The notes under the pieces: model-generated
What the model was told of the DNA's origin: nothing
Seen by the model: the letters and a program-made list of their open reading frames with translations, nothing else
Database searches by the model: none
Program-made: the position numbers and the translations under genes
Source: a virus
Direction: 5' to 3' (one strand)
IMG/VR virus record: IMGVR_UViG_3300032893_002905
Location: 1 to 22,544 of that record
Length of the DNA stretch: 22,544 nt
Shown: in pieces, positions 7,591-15,153 of the stretch
How the letters are laid out: each line of letters begins with the position of its first letter
Numbering within the stretch: the stretch's first letter is position 1

Positions 7591-7956
7591 CTACCGCTGA
7601 AGGATCAGCAGCGCCGGGATGATGCTGCCCGCTCCGGCGCCCGCCACCAGAGCCTTCGCGAGGATCTTCCCCGCAGCCTGGGTCACCGCCTTGCCGGCGT
7701 TGTCCGCTTCGAGCAGCGCGCCGTTGGCAACAGCCGCGCCGCACATCACCTTGACGACCATGCCGGGCGTTGCATAGAGCGCACAGGGACGGCCCTGCGC
7801 GGCGGGCTTGTCGGCAATCACGCCATCCGCGGCCAGGCCAGCGCCGACTACCGCGACCTGCCCATTGGCATCGATCACGCCGAACAGAAACTGCTTCGCG
7901 GAGAGGTCGGCACTCGCCGGAACCGAGATTGCTTGGTTTCCAACTTCGTAAGCCAT
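7591..7956 (-). CDS. Capsid cement/decoration protein (lambda gpD position), 121 aa
   Basis: The ATG at 7956 follows AAAAGGAG. The sequence is small, Ala/Gly/Val-rich and beta-like: VPASADLSAKQFLFGVID at the N-terminus and a C-terminal GAGAGSIIPALLILQR. The pattern 'SaDLSAkQF..V.....G......G....GVi..kP' is typical of the small capsid cement proteins (DUF2190-like) encoded next to phage capsid genes, which bind the outside of the shell and stabilise it during packaging. It lies between the protease-scaffold and the capsid gene, where lambda has D. Confidence 0.82.
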   Translation of the reverse strand: MAYEVGNQAISVPASADLSAKQFLFGVIDANGQVAVVGAGLAADGVIADKPAAQGRPCALYATPGMVVKVMCGAAVANGALLEADNAGKAVTQAAGKILAKALVAGAGAGSIIPALLILQR

Positions 7957-7997
7957 AGTTGTGTTTCTCCTTTTCGAGTGGGATTGGGCTTGCCGCC

Positions 7998-8489
7998 CTA
8001 GTTCGGCCTCACCGTGGCCGATTTCTCAGCGAGGTACTGCTGGTAAAGCTTGGGGTTCTGATTCATTGCCTGCACGTAGGCCTGGGCGAACGTGATGTTG
8101 CGGCTGGCGGCAATCTCGGTGGCGGCGGCGTTCAACTGCGCCTCCGCTCCCACCGGTGCAGCCTGCGTGTGCGATTGCAGCGCCGTTCTCTGGGACTCCT
8201 GTGCCGCAAGCGAAAGCAGATGCTCGCGCAACTGCGGCACGGTCATCTTCATCGCCTCGGAAATGAGGTCGGGGCGTCGTGCGATGGTGCACATTGCGGC
8301 CTTTTCCTCATACTCGGCGCGCAGCCGGGTTTCAATGGCGGCGGCGTCCGGAGCGGCCGAAGGAACCGGAGCGGCTGGGGTCGGAGCGGGAGCGGCGGCA
8401 GTAACCGGCACTTCCGCAGGCTTCTGTTCAGGAGCAGGCGCCACCGGCGCGCCGGGAGCGTCTGCCTTTTTCGTTACGTCTTGCGACAT
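7998..8489 (-). CDS. Nested scaffold protein in frame within the protease gene (lambda Nu3-like), 163 aa, predicted
   Basis: Within the protease frame an ATG at 8489 (MSQDVTKKADAPGAPVAP) is preceded by AAGAGAGG at about 5 bp, a good ribosome site in the middle of an open frame. Starting here gives a protein that contains only the Pro/Ala linker and the helical scaffold end, without the protease. Lambda makes gpNu3 in exactly this way from within C. The product would drive capsid assembly and then be degraded by the protease. This is prediction from the internal start and the lambda precedent; expression is not shown by the sequence. Confidence 0.55.
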   Translation of the reverse strand: MSQDVTKKADAPGAPVAPAPEQKPAEVPVTAAAPAPTPAAPVPSAAPDAAAIETRLRAEYEEKAAMCTIARRPDLISEAMKMTVPQLREHLLSLAAQESQRTALQSHTQAAPVGAEAQLNAAATEIAASRNITFAQAYVQAMNQNPKLYQQYLAEKSATVRPN

Positions 8490-9437
8490 GCTTGCCTCTC
8501 TTACTGGAATCTGCGCCTCGGCAGACGCCGCGACGCGAACTTGTTTCCGGGACCTCGCCGCTTCCGCTACTGCCGCGAGCGCCTGATCTCGGGTGCCAAC
8601 CTGATCCGCGAGGCCGGCGCTGATCGCCTTGGCACCGTAGAACAAACCGGCCTCGGTGTTCCGCACCAGCGCCGTCTTCATCTGACGGTTCTGGCTGACC
8701 AGGCTCACGAACATGTCGTAGAGCCGGTCGATCTCGGTCTGGAGATCGTCCTTCGCGGAGTCGGACAAAGGCTCGTGCGGATTGAAATCGTTCTTCTTCG
8801 CGCCGGCAAAGACCGCCGTGTACTTGCGGCCCACTTTCTCGTCGAAGCCCGACTGGTCCACATGGATTGCGATCACGCCCACGCTACCGACGCCGCCGGT
8901 GCTGGTGACAAACAGCCGTTCGGCGCTCGATGCAATCGCGTAGGCTGCCGAGAATGCAGCATCGTTTGCGATGGCGTAGATGGGCTTCTCCTGCCGTCCT
9001 GCGAAGATCTCACCAGCCAGATCGAACAGCCCACCGACTTCACCGCCGGGCGAGTCCACGTCAAGGAGAATGCCCTGGATGCGTGGGTCCGCGACGGCGT
9101 CCTGAAATTCCGCGCGGATCATCTCGTAGGACTGGAGGCCGGACCAAGCATCCATCCAACTGGCTTTCTTCACGAGCGTGCCGGAAACGCCAATGACCGC
9201 AATGCCGTCCGGGGTTACCTCGTAGGGCTTCGCCGCGCGCGCCTCGTCGTCGAGCTCGTCCGGATCATCCGGTTCGTCATCCATGGGCAGGCGCGCCGCA
9301 ATGAGATCAACGTCGACGTCGGTCAACCCCAGCCGTGGACCGATGGCCTGGAGGATGACGTAGAGCTTTCGGGGCCTGATCAGAAGCGGCTCGTCGAAGA
9401 CCCGTACCGCCAGGCGCGGCAGAAAGCTTGCCTTCAC
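7998..9437 (-). CDS. S49-family head maturation protease with C-terminal scaffold region (lambda gpC-like), 479 aa
   Basis: I place the start at GTG 9437, which overlaps the portal stop (GTGA) and follows AAGGAGATG; the frame stays open upstream but only as a shadow of the portal gene. Residues 75-300 form the ClpP/SppA-like protease: DSPGGE at 128-133, the nucleophile region AFSAAYAIAS with Ser163, a GGVGSVGV turn at 181-188, and Lys214 or Lys215 in AGAKKNDFNP, the likely general base of the Ser-Lys dyad. After residue 317 comes a Pro/Ala-rich linker (TAAAPAPTPAAPVPSAAPD) and a helical C-terminus that resembles a scaffold. In lambda the same design lets gpC process and gpNu3 scaffold the prohead. 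The order portal-protease-cement-capsid agrees. Confidence 0.9.
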   Translation of the reverse strand: MKASFLPRLAVRVFDEPLLIRPRKLYVILQAIGPRLGLTDVDVDLIAARLPMDDEPDDPDELDDEARAAKPYEVTPDGIAVIGVSGTLVKKASWMDAWSGLQSYEMIRAEFQDAVADPRIQGILLDVDSPGGEVGGLFDLAGEIFAGRQEKPIYAIANDAAFSAAYAIASSAERLFVTSTGGVGSVGVIAIHVDQSGFDEKVGRKYTAVFAGAKKNDFNPHEPLSDSAKDDLQTEIDRLYDMFVSLVSQNRQMKTALVRNTEAGLFYGAKAISAGLADQVGTRDQALAAVAEAARSRKQVRVAASAEAQIPVREASMSQDVTKKADAPGAPVAPAPEQKPAEVPVTAAAPAPTPAAPVPSAAPDAAAIETRLRAEYEEKAAMCTIARRPDLISEAMKMTVPQLREHLLSLAAQESQRTALQSHTQAAPVGAEAQLNAAATEIAASRNITFAQAYVQAMNQNPKLYQQYLAEKSATVRPN

Positions 9438-11062
9438 TGGATCATCTCCTTCCGGCGCTGCTCCTTCGGTTGCGCCGTGGCGTCGCCGGTTGTGTCCTCG
9501 CCGACTGCTTCGGGATCGTCTGCCTCTACCTTTTCCGCGCCGCGTGCATCGGTCCTGCGCGGATCGGAGTCGAGGACCAGTCCCAACCTGTCGGCGCGTT
9601 CGTTGTCCTTGGCGATCTGGGCGTCCACTTCTTCCTCGTCCATACCCGCTTCGTTGATGGACATCGAGCGGGGCTTCAAGCCCGCGCGGATCGCGATGAC
9701 CTCGGCCCTGACGTCCTTCTCCGGATCGACCCAGGCCCACTTCGGCGTGTGCCATTCCACGGCGAGGTATTCCTCGCGGTTGGCCTGGTAGTCGCGAGCA
9801 TCCAGCCGGCCCGCGAGCGCGGCCTGCTCGATGAACGCGCGCCACACCGGGCGGCAGAACTGGTGGATGAACACGCCGTACTGGATCTGCTCGCACAACC
9901 TGCGGAACGAGAGGATGCCGGCGCGGATCGACGAATAGCTCGTCTTCGACAAATCGCCGGTCAGCATGTCGTAGGGCAGCCCGAGGCCCGCGCCGATTCG
10001 CAGCAGCGTCATCCGCTCGAACGACTCGTAGTTGCCGCCCACGTCGGCGGGATCTGTGAACTTCACGTCCTCGCCGGGTTCCAACTCCTGCATCGTGCCA
10101 GCCTCGAGCGTCGCGACTTGGACGCCTTGATCGTTCGGAGTGCCACCGGCCACGCCACCGGAGTCGGTCGTTTGCTGGTCCTGGGCGTTCGGCAGGAACG
10201 GGTCTTCCGGATTCGTGCGGATGATGAACGCCATCATCATGGCGGCGAACTTCTTCCGCAGAAGTTCGGCATCGTCGTACTGGTCGAGCTCCCACAACCG
10301 CACCAGCGCGTTCGCGAGCCACGGCACACCGCGGAGTTGCCCAGGACGCAGCGGCCGGAACAGATGCATGACCTCATCCGCCGGCACGCGAATCAGGTCC
10401 AGGTAGTTCGGGAAGAAGAGCCGTTCGCCGGGATGCTCTTTGTAGAAGTAGTAAGCCGTACGCCGCCCGCGCGGGTCGAATTCGATCGACGCACGCACCA
10501 CGTTGCCCTTCGGCGTCTCCGGAGTCGGTCGCGCAAGGTAGAACGGCAACTGTTCCGTTTCGATCAACTGGAGTTGAAGCGGGACGGTCAATCCATCGCT
10601 CATCGGGTGGATATGCTTGCGCGCGAAACACTCGCCACCTTCGACCATGGATCGGAACGCGAGCGCCTGCAGGCCGTAGAGATCCGTGAGGCCGCCGGCG
10701 TCGGCTTCGGTGACGAACTGGGTCCACAGTTTTTGGATCTTCTCCTTCGTCGCCGGTGTGGAGTGGAGCGACTGCGGCTTGATCCCGTTGCCGACTGCGT
10801 TGCACACCCACTCGTCGATGGCCTTTGCCGCCCAGCCATCCTTGCGCGCGCTATCCCGCGACCGCGAAACCAGTTGGTCCGCGCTCTGATACCAGACCGA
10901 GTTGACGGCGTCGCGCGTTGTGGACCACGTCCCCAGCCTCCGACCCACCGTCGCTCCCTCATAGGGGAACGAACTCGCCCGGCGCGCTGGAGGTGCGGAG
11001 CCTGTAGGCACAGCTTTCCCGCCCCGTTTGAAACGAGTCAGAAATGCGCCGAAGTTGATCAA
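9434..11062 (-). CDS. Portal protein, lambda gpB family, 542 aa
   Basis: The start is TTG at 11062 (read as MINFGAFLTRF), with GTAGGTAGG just upstream; an in-frame stop lies four codons back, so no other start is possible. The family signature is plain: an N-terminal region with DSARKDGWAAKAIDEWV and NAVGNGI, the middle VPADEVMHLFRPLRPGQLRG, and the clip-stem segment GLGLPYDMLTGDLSKTSYSS followed by SIRAGILSFRRLCEQIQ. Lambda-type portals (phage_portal_2 family) have the same length and motifs. Twelve copies form the ring through which DNA enters, to which gpW-like and connector proteins bind. The acidic C-terminal tail (DDPEAVGEDTTGDA) is usual. Confidence 0.93.
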   Translation of the reverse strand: MINFGAFLTRFKRGGKAVPTGSAPPARRASSFPYEGATVGRRLGTWSTTRDAVNSVWYQSADQLVSRSRDSARKDGWAAKAIDEWVCNAVGNGIKPQSLHSTPATKEKIQKLWTQFVTEADAGGLTDLYGLQALAFRSMVEGGECFARKHIHPMSDGLTVPLQLQLIETEQLPFYLARPTPETPKGNVVRASIEFDPRGRRTAYYFYKEHPGERLFFPNYLDLIRVPADEVMHLFRPLRPGQLRGVPWLANALVRLWELDQYDDAELLRKKFAAMMMAFIIRTNPEDPFLPNAQDQQTTDSGGVAGGTPNDQGVQVATLEAGTMQELEPGEDVKFTDPADVGGNYESFERMTLLRIGAGLGLPYDMLTGDLSKTSYSSIRAGILSFRRLCEQIQYGVFIHQFCRPVWRAFIEQAALAGRLDARDYQANREEYLAVEWHTPKWAWVDPEKDVRAEVIAIRAGLKPRSMSINEAGMDEEEVDAQIAKDNERADRLGLVLDSDPRRTDARGAEKVEADDPEAVGEDTTGDATAQPKEQRRKEMIQ

Positions 11063-11120
11063 GCCTACCTACGATCAGGCCACGCAAGTCTGGATGACCC
11101 ACGCGGATTTGCGCATTGGG

Positions 11121-11126
11121 TACAAT
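11121..11126 (+). promoter_or_regulatory. Possible -10 box (TACAAT) close to the start of the 240-aa cargo gene
   Basis: TACAAT after GGG ends only 7 bp before the ATG at 11134. If it is a -10 box, transcription would start at or within a base or two of the ATG and the mRNA would be leaderless. I see no good -35 hexamer. The only plus-strand gene here is the cargo gene, and the divergent gap to the portal start is 71 bp. Confidence 0.4.
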
Positions 11127-11133
11127 CCTCGGA

Positions 11134-11856
11134 ATGGATGCCGCTGAACGCCTTCACTTCTTACTCGGTCCGAAACTCGAAGCAAAGGGAGCCACTCTCG
11201 ATCGACTAGACTACGGTCGCCTCAGGGCGCTTGGCGTGCAACTCAGAGACATTCCGAACCCACGGGAAGATTGGGACCTGCCTCCTTCGTCGCTGCAGGG
11301 TTGGGTCGCCTCTTACGAGGCGAGCAAGAACGCCATTTCCGTGGCTGCAGAGCACGGATTGATGGATATACTGAAAGAGAATTCCGATGAAATCCAGACT
11401 GCCTTGTCCTTGGATCTCCTCCCTCAAATTGACACAGCAATCGCGGACCCCGAAACACTGGGCAAGTTGATTGCGCAAGCCCGCGTATCGCCTAAGATAA
11501 AGAATTTCGATGCCGAATCGTTCTCGAAGATGGCTCCGTCGGAGCGAGAAGTTGCTGAGCACATCCGCGTGGAACTTCACGTTTCAATTCCCTGGGCAGA
11601 ACGCCCCAAAGTCGACAAAGGAACTGGCTCAAGGCGACTCAAGATAGGCGCTCTCATCGGCAAAGCTGCCCTTGGAAGCGCGTTGGCCGTCACGAACTTG
11701 TGTTTGGGAGCATTTGGAGCGATCACATCGTTGCCGACGGCTGCCAATGCACCGACGATGATTCCTCTAATCACAGGACTGATCACATCTGCCTACACAG
11801 GATTCAGTGCTTCGATGGATGCTTTCGACAAACTTAGCGACGAAATCAAGAAATAG
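11134..11856 (+). CDS. Cargo (moron) protein with hydrophobic C-terminal region, 240 aa, unknown function
   Basis: I start at ATG 11134 (MDAAERLHFLLGPKLE); a TTG at 11116 in frame would add 6 residues but overlaps the putative -10 box. Residues 1-165 are soluble and helical (EASKNAISVAAEHGLMDIL). Residues 169-228 are hydrophobic with a central break: IGALIGKAALGSALAV, LCLGAFGAITSL and TMIPLITGLITSAY, enough for two membrane helices in a hairpin. The gene lies between the gpW-like gene (13 bp from its stop, convergent) and the portal gene, on the strand opposite to the late operon. A soluble sensor-like domain with a membrane hairpin fits a superinfection-exclusion or abortive-infection effector, but nothing names the family. 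The coding call is firm. Confidence 0.75.
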   Translation: MDAAERLHFLLGPKLEAKGATLDRLDYGRLRALGVQLRDIPNPREDWDLPPSSLQGWVASYEASKNAISVAAEHGLMDILKENSDEIQTALSLDLLPQIDTAIADPETLGKLIAQARVSPKIKNFDAESFSKMAPSEREVAEHIRVELHVSIPWAERPKVDKGTGSRRLKIGALIGKAALGSALAVTNLCLGAFGAITSLPTAANAPTMIPLITGLITSAYTGFSASMDAFDKLSDEIKK

Positions 11857-11869
11857 ACCTTCGGCAGGA

Positions 11870-12079
11870 TCAAAAGCCCTTGCTGGACATCAGCCGGTAC
11901 TGGCGCGTGCGCTTTCCGCTGGAGGCGCGATTGGTGTTGACCATGTGCTGCTCGGCCTTGATCAATTGGTCCACATCGCGCAGGGTCTTGCTGCGGCCCT
12001 CGAAAGCAACCTGCTGCTCGGCGGTGGCGATAGCATCGCGTTGCGCCTGAATCTGCTCGTCAGTAAACGGATTAGCCAT
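11870..12079 (-). CDS. Head-tail joining protein gpW-like, 69 aa
   Basis: The ATG at 12079 is 3 bp downstream of the terminase stop. The protein is short and helical: MANPFTDEQIQAQRDAIATA, then VAFEGRSKTLRDVDQLIKAE and a basic C-terminus (SGKRTRQYRLMSSKGF). Both the size (lambda gpW has 68 residues) and the place between terminase and portal match the gpW family. The motif 'R.v.y.D..eL...i' seen in gpW-like proteins is here RSKTLRDVDQLIK. Such proteins bind below the portal and are needed to retain DNA and join the tail. Confidence 0.85.
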   Translation of the reverse strand: MANPFTDEQIQAQRDAIATAEQQVAFEGRSKTLRDVDQLIKAEQHMVNTNRASSGKRTRQYRLMSSKGF

Positions 12080-12082
12080 AGT

Positions 12083-14005
12083 TCACGTCGAAAAGCGCCC
12101 GACTACTCTCCGGCCAAGACGCGGTCTGGCTGGCGGCTCGGGAGGTTGCGGCCGAGAACTTGCAGATCGTTGTGACTTGCTTTGCAGGCCCAGACGTTCC
12201 TCTGTCGCACGCCAGTGTTTCTCCTGATAACGATCGATTCCGACGCGGCTGGCAGCCGCCCGTGCGTACACCCGGCAGTCCAGCGCTTCGTTGCGCTCAC
12301 GCATCTTCTGCCACTGGTGCCGTCGATAGCCCTTCACGATCTTGGTGACCAGTTGTTCGGCGGTGATCTGTTTGAAGTATTCTTCGCCGTATCGCGGGAA
12401 ATGGCAATAGCCGGGCGGAAATGGAACGCCCTTCTCGACGTCCTCATCGGTTGGCCGATCAAGACGCAGCCACCGATACAGCTCCTCTTTCGCCATCCCG
12501 GAATTCACCGGCCAGACACGCACGCCGCGAGTGATCCTCTTCCCGAGGGGGCCGACTTCGACGGGCGCAGCCGGGCCGAGGAGCGCAGGAGCACGCGAGT
12601 CGCCCTTGATGACGACTACCCGCCCACCCTGCCGCCGTGCCCACTGGTACACCTCCGTCGCCGCGAATCCTGAATCCACGGCCAGTTGCAGCACCGGTAG
12701 CTCCACACCGCTCGTGGTCGTGAATGTCTCGTTCAGGAGCGCGGTGAGTTTCTCCCACACTTGCGGCCGCGACGTGTCCCCCTCGAACACGCGGTAGTCA
12801 ACGGACCACGACTCCTTGCCTCGACTCCATCCGACGATCTCGACCTCGATGCGATCCTTCTGAACGTCAGCGCCAGCCGTGAGGAACAGCACGCCAATCG
12901 GCACCGTACCGACCTTGTAGGACTCGCGCCGGTCATACAGCTTCTGCCACTCCGGGGCTTCGCCAAGCAACGTCCATGTCTCGCCCAAGACGGTGTTAAC
13001 GAAGACCTGAAGCAGCGCCGGATTCTTCTGGGCCTGCTCGAACTGCTTGGCAGCGTCCGACCACGCGAACCATCCGATCGGAGAGTAGAGACTGGAGAGG
13101 TGAAAGCCGGCCGTCTTGCCATCGCCGACGGCGCTCGGCCGCCATTCTCCGCGCGCCAGCATCGACTGCTTCTGATGGTTCTGAATCTCCTGGCCGCAAT
13201 GCTCGCAGACGTAGACCGCCTTTCCCGTCTCTCCCTTCGGCCAGCGCACTTGCGCGAACTTGAGCGTCTGGAATTCCCGGCAGACCGGACACGGCACCCA
13301 GTACCACCGCTTGTCGCTCTCCTCAAACGCCGCTTCGATCCGGGACATGCCCGTGATCTTCGGCGTCGAGCACATGAAGACCTTGCGGCGCGCGAACGTC
13401 CTGGTGCGCGCAGTCGCCAGGTTGACCGGATCGCCCTCGCCCTCCACATCGCCCGGGTATCCATCCACCTCATCGAGGAACAGATACCTCGCCGCCATCG
13501 AGCGAAGGCCGACTGCGGAGTTTGCGCCAGTCATCACCAGCACGCCACCGGGAAATTCCTTCGACAGTACGGTGTTCCCCGAGTCACGCGATCGCGGATC
13601 GCTCACCAGTGCCCGCAACACTTCGGATTCCTCGATCAGCGGATCGATGCGCTGCTTCGAGTTGCGCTTGGCCATCTCGACGGTGGGCTGAACCGCCATC
13701 ATCGGGCCGGGCGCCTGGTGAATCACGTAGCCGATCCAGTTGTTGCCGCACTCCGTGCCGCCGATCTGCGCGCCTTTCATGAAGACCGTGCGCTCGATCG
13801 GCGACGACGGCGAGAGGCAATCCATAATCTCGCGTAGGTACGGCGTTCGTTCCGTTCGCCACGGACCCGGCTCGGCCGAGGCGCGCTGCGACAGTGCCCG
13901 GTACTTGTCGGCCCACTGCGAGATCGTCAGCAGCGGGTCCGGACGCGCGCCGGCTGCCGCCGCGGCTGAGTAGATCTCTTCAGCCGTTGGAGTCTGCAAA
14001 TTCAT
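12083..14005 (-). CDS. Terminase large subunit, GpA family (lambda gpA-like), 640 aa
   Basis: The ATG at 14005 overlaps the last 26 bp of the small subunit gene. The ATPase part has a Walker A-like loop at 76-85 (MKGAQIGGTE) and Walker B at 175-181 (LFLDEVD, followed by GYPGD). Cys 238, 241, 266 and 269 form two CxxC pairs (CPVC, CEHC) suggesting a zinc ribbon, common in this family. The C-terminal part holds acidic nuclease candidates, for example TAGADVQKDRIEVEIVGW and LQLAVDSGFAATEVYQW. The length of lambda gpA (641) is matched. It cuts the concatemer and pumps DNA into the prohead. The end of the protein is rich in Arg, Pro and Ser (ASSRPQPPEPPARPRLG). Confidence 0.95.
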   Translation of the reverse strand: MNLQTPTAEEIYSAAAAAGARPDPLLTISQWADKYRALSQRASAEPGPWRTERTPYLREIMDCLSPSSPIERTVFMKGAQIGGTECGNNWIGYVIHQAPGPMMAVQPTVEMAKRNSKQRIDPLIEESEVLRALVSDPRSRDSGNTVLSKEFPGGVLVMTGANSAVGLRSMAARYLFLDEVDGYPGDVEGEGDPVNLATARTRTFARRKVFMCSTPKITGMSRIEAAFEESDKRWYWVPCPVCREFQTLKFAQVRWPKGETGKAVYVCEHCGQEIQNHQKQSMLARGEWRPSAVGDGKTAGFHLSSLYSPIGWFAWSDAAKQFEQAQKNPALLQVFVNTVLGETWTLLGEAPEWQKLYDRRESYKVGTVPIGVLFLTAGADVQKDRIEVEIVGWSRGKESWSVDYRVFEGDTSRPQVWEKLTALLNETFTTTSGVELPVLQLAVDSGFAATEVYQWARRQGGRVVVIKGDSRAPALLGPAAPVEVGPLGKRITRGVRVWPVNSGMAKEELYRWLRLDRPTDEDVEKGVPFPPGYCHFPRYGEEYFKQITAEQLVTKIVKGYRRHQWQKMRERNEALDCRVYARAAASRVGIDRYQEKHWRATEERLGLQSKSQRSASSRPQPPEPPARPRLGRRVVGRFST

Positions 14006-14468
14006 TCAGTGCTCTGCGAACCTCGGTAGCCAGGACTTCGTAGCACTTCGCGGCTTCCGTTTCCGCGGCCACCACCGCCGCCACGCGATCCGGGATGTTC
14101 AACATGTGATCGCGGAACTGGCGGAACTTGTTGAACGCGGCGACTTGCACCTCGTCCTTGGGCACGAGCTTGCCCACGCGCTCTTCGTACTCGATCTTGG
14201 CGAGCCGCGCCTGGTAGTGTTCCCGCACGGCGCGCGCCTTGGTGTACTGCGAAGCGCCGAAGATCGAGACATCGTCCTCATCCTGGCCGCGCTTGGCGAC
14301 GGGCGGCGCATGCTGCGTGGTGTTCTGCTCCCACTCGATGTCGGCTTGTTCAGAATCGATGTGGCCATCCGGCAGTGTGGAGATGCGGCCTGTATCAATC
14401 GCCTTCTGCACGGCGGACAGCGCGACTCCGCGTTGTCGCGCGTAAGCCCGCTGGCTCAGAATCGCCAC
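13980..14468 (-). CDS. Terminase small subunit (lambda Nu1-like), 162 aa
   Basis: I choose GTG 14468 as start because AGAGG precedes it at 8 bp and because the helix-turn-helix begins immediately after it: AILSQRAYARQRGVALSAVQ, then KAIDTGRIS. An upstream ATG (14549) in the same frame would add a stretch of low-complexity residues and is less likely. Small subunits of this kind bind the cos site with the N-terminal winged helix-turn-helix and recruit the large subunit through the helical C-terminal half (KARAVREHYQARLAKIEYEE). The gene overlaps the large subunit start by 26 bp, consistent with coupled translation. Confidence 0.88.
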   Translation of the reverse strand: MAILSQRAYARQRGVALSAVQKAIDTGRISTLPDGHIDSEQADIEWEQNTTQHAPPVAKRGQDEDDVSIFGASQYTKARAVREHYQARLAKIEYEERVGKLVPKDEVQVAAFNKFRQFRDHMLNIPDRVAAVVAAETEAAKCYEVLATEVRRALNEFADSNG

Positions 14469-14587
14469 GTGTTCGCCTCTCGGAGAATCGTCGCGGGGAC
14501 GGTCATTATTCCCTTGCCTTCCGGGCGAACCGGAGTGATGAATCGTCATGCGCGAAGCACGCGCAGAAAAGGATGACCAGAAACACG

Positions 14588-14998
14588 ATGACGAACGCAG
14601 AAACCAACGACAAAGCCGCCGCCGTTGCGGAACAGGGCGCGAACGTTGCGCCGGAGAAGGCCCCCTCGAAGAAGGGTGCCAGCCAGAAGAAGGGCGCGCC
14701 CAAAGCCAAGAAAAGCGCCAAGGCCGCCGCGCCCAAGAAGGAAGCCAAGCCCAGCAAGAAGGCCGCCGCCAAGTCCGAACGCAAGGCCACCGCCCCGCGC
14801 GCCGAGAGCAAGGGCGCGAAGATCCTGGACATGATCGCACGCGCGAAGGGCGCGACCCTCGCCGAGATCATGAAGGCCACCGAATGGCAGGCCCACAGCG
14901 TCAGGGGCTTCATCTCCACCGCCGCCAAGAAGCACAAGGTCAACATCGAGTCCTCGAAGAACGAAGCCGGCGACCGCGTCTACAAGATCGCCAAGTAA
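14588..14998 (+). CDS. DUF3489-type protein, Lys/Ala-rich tail plus C-terminal winged-helix-like domain, 136 aa
   Basis: Residues 1-72 are almost entirely Ala, Lys, Pro and Ser with PKKEAKPSKKAAAKSERK-like runs, resembling histone H1 tails. Residues 75-136 form the folded domain: ILDMIARAKGATLAEIMKAT, EWQAHSVRGFISTAAKK, then DRVYKIAK, which is the DUF3489 pattern (a small helix-turn-helix). The basic tail suggests nucleic-acid binding. An alternative start at ATG 14573 adds 5 residues; neither start has well-spaced Shine-Dalgarno sequence. The gene is on the plus strand, against the late operon, and is followed by a hairpin terminator. It may be a nucleoid-type or regulatory protein carried by the prophage. 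The role is inferred from composition and fold only. Confidence 0.85.
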   Translation: MTNAETNDKAAAVAEQGANVAPEKAPSKKGASQKKGAPKAKKSAKAAAPKKEAKPSKKAAAKSERKATAPRAESKGAKILDMIARAKGATLAEIMKATEWQAHSVRGFISTAAKKHKVNIESSKNEAGDRVYKIAK

Positions 14999-15021
14999 CG
15001 ACCGACACCTACCTCACCCCC

Positions 15022-15053
15022 AACGCCGCCGGATTCAACGATCTGGCGGCGTT
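15022..15053 (+). terminator. Hairpin terminator after the DUF3489-type gene
   Basis: AACGCCGCC at 15022-15030 pairs perfectly with GGCGGCGTT at 15045-15053 across a 14-nt loop, 23 bp after the stop codon. The following ACTTTCGTTATT is T-rich but not a clean U-tract. The position and the 9-bp GC-rich stem fit an intrinsic terminator. It would insulate the next cargo gene, which then needs its own promoter. Confidence 0.7.
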
Positions 15054-15153
15054 ACTTTCGTTATTCCCTGCCCGGCCCGGTGTTTGACTCCACGATCGTC
15101 GTTGGTCCACACTACTGAACAGTTCCCCTTACGCGGAGCGAGCGGAAGACGCT

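Noticed and set aside
7959-9791. 610-aa plus-strand open frame opposite protease and portal genes
   Set aside because: It is an antisense shadow; the minus-strand frames have clear protease and portal motifs.
9438-10322. Upstream extension of the protease frame (774 aa in total)
   Set aside because: The N-terminal part lies wholly inside the portal gene in another frame and is low-complexity; GTG 9437 has the ribosome site and overlaps the portal stop.
9428-11209. 593-aa plus-strand open frame opposite the portal
   Set aside because: It is a shadow of the portal gene and also runs into the real cargo gene in another frame.
12761-13837. Plus-strand open frame opposite the large terminase
   Set aside because: It is the antisense of the terminase and has no protein-like features.
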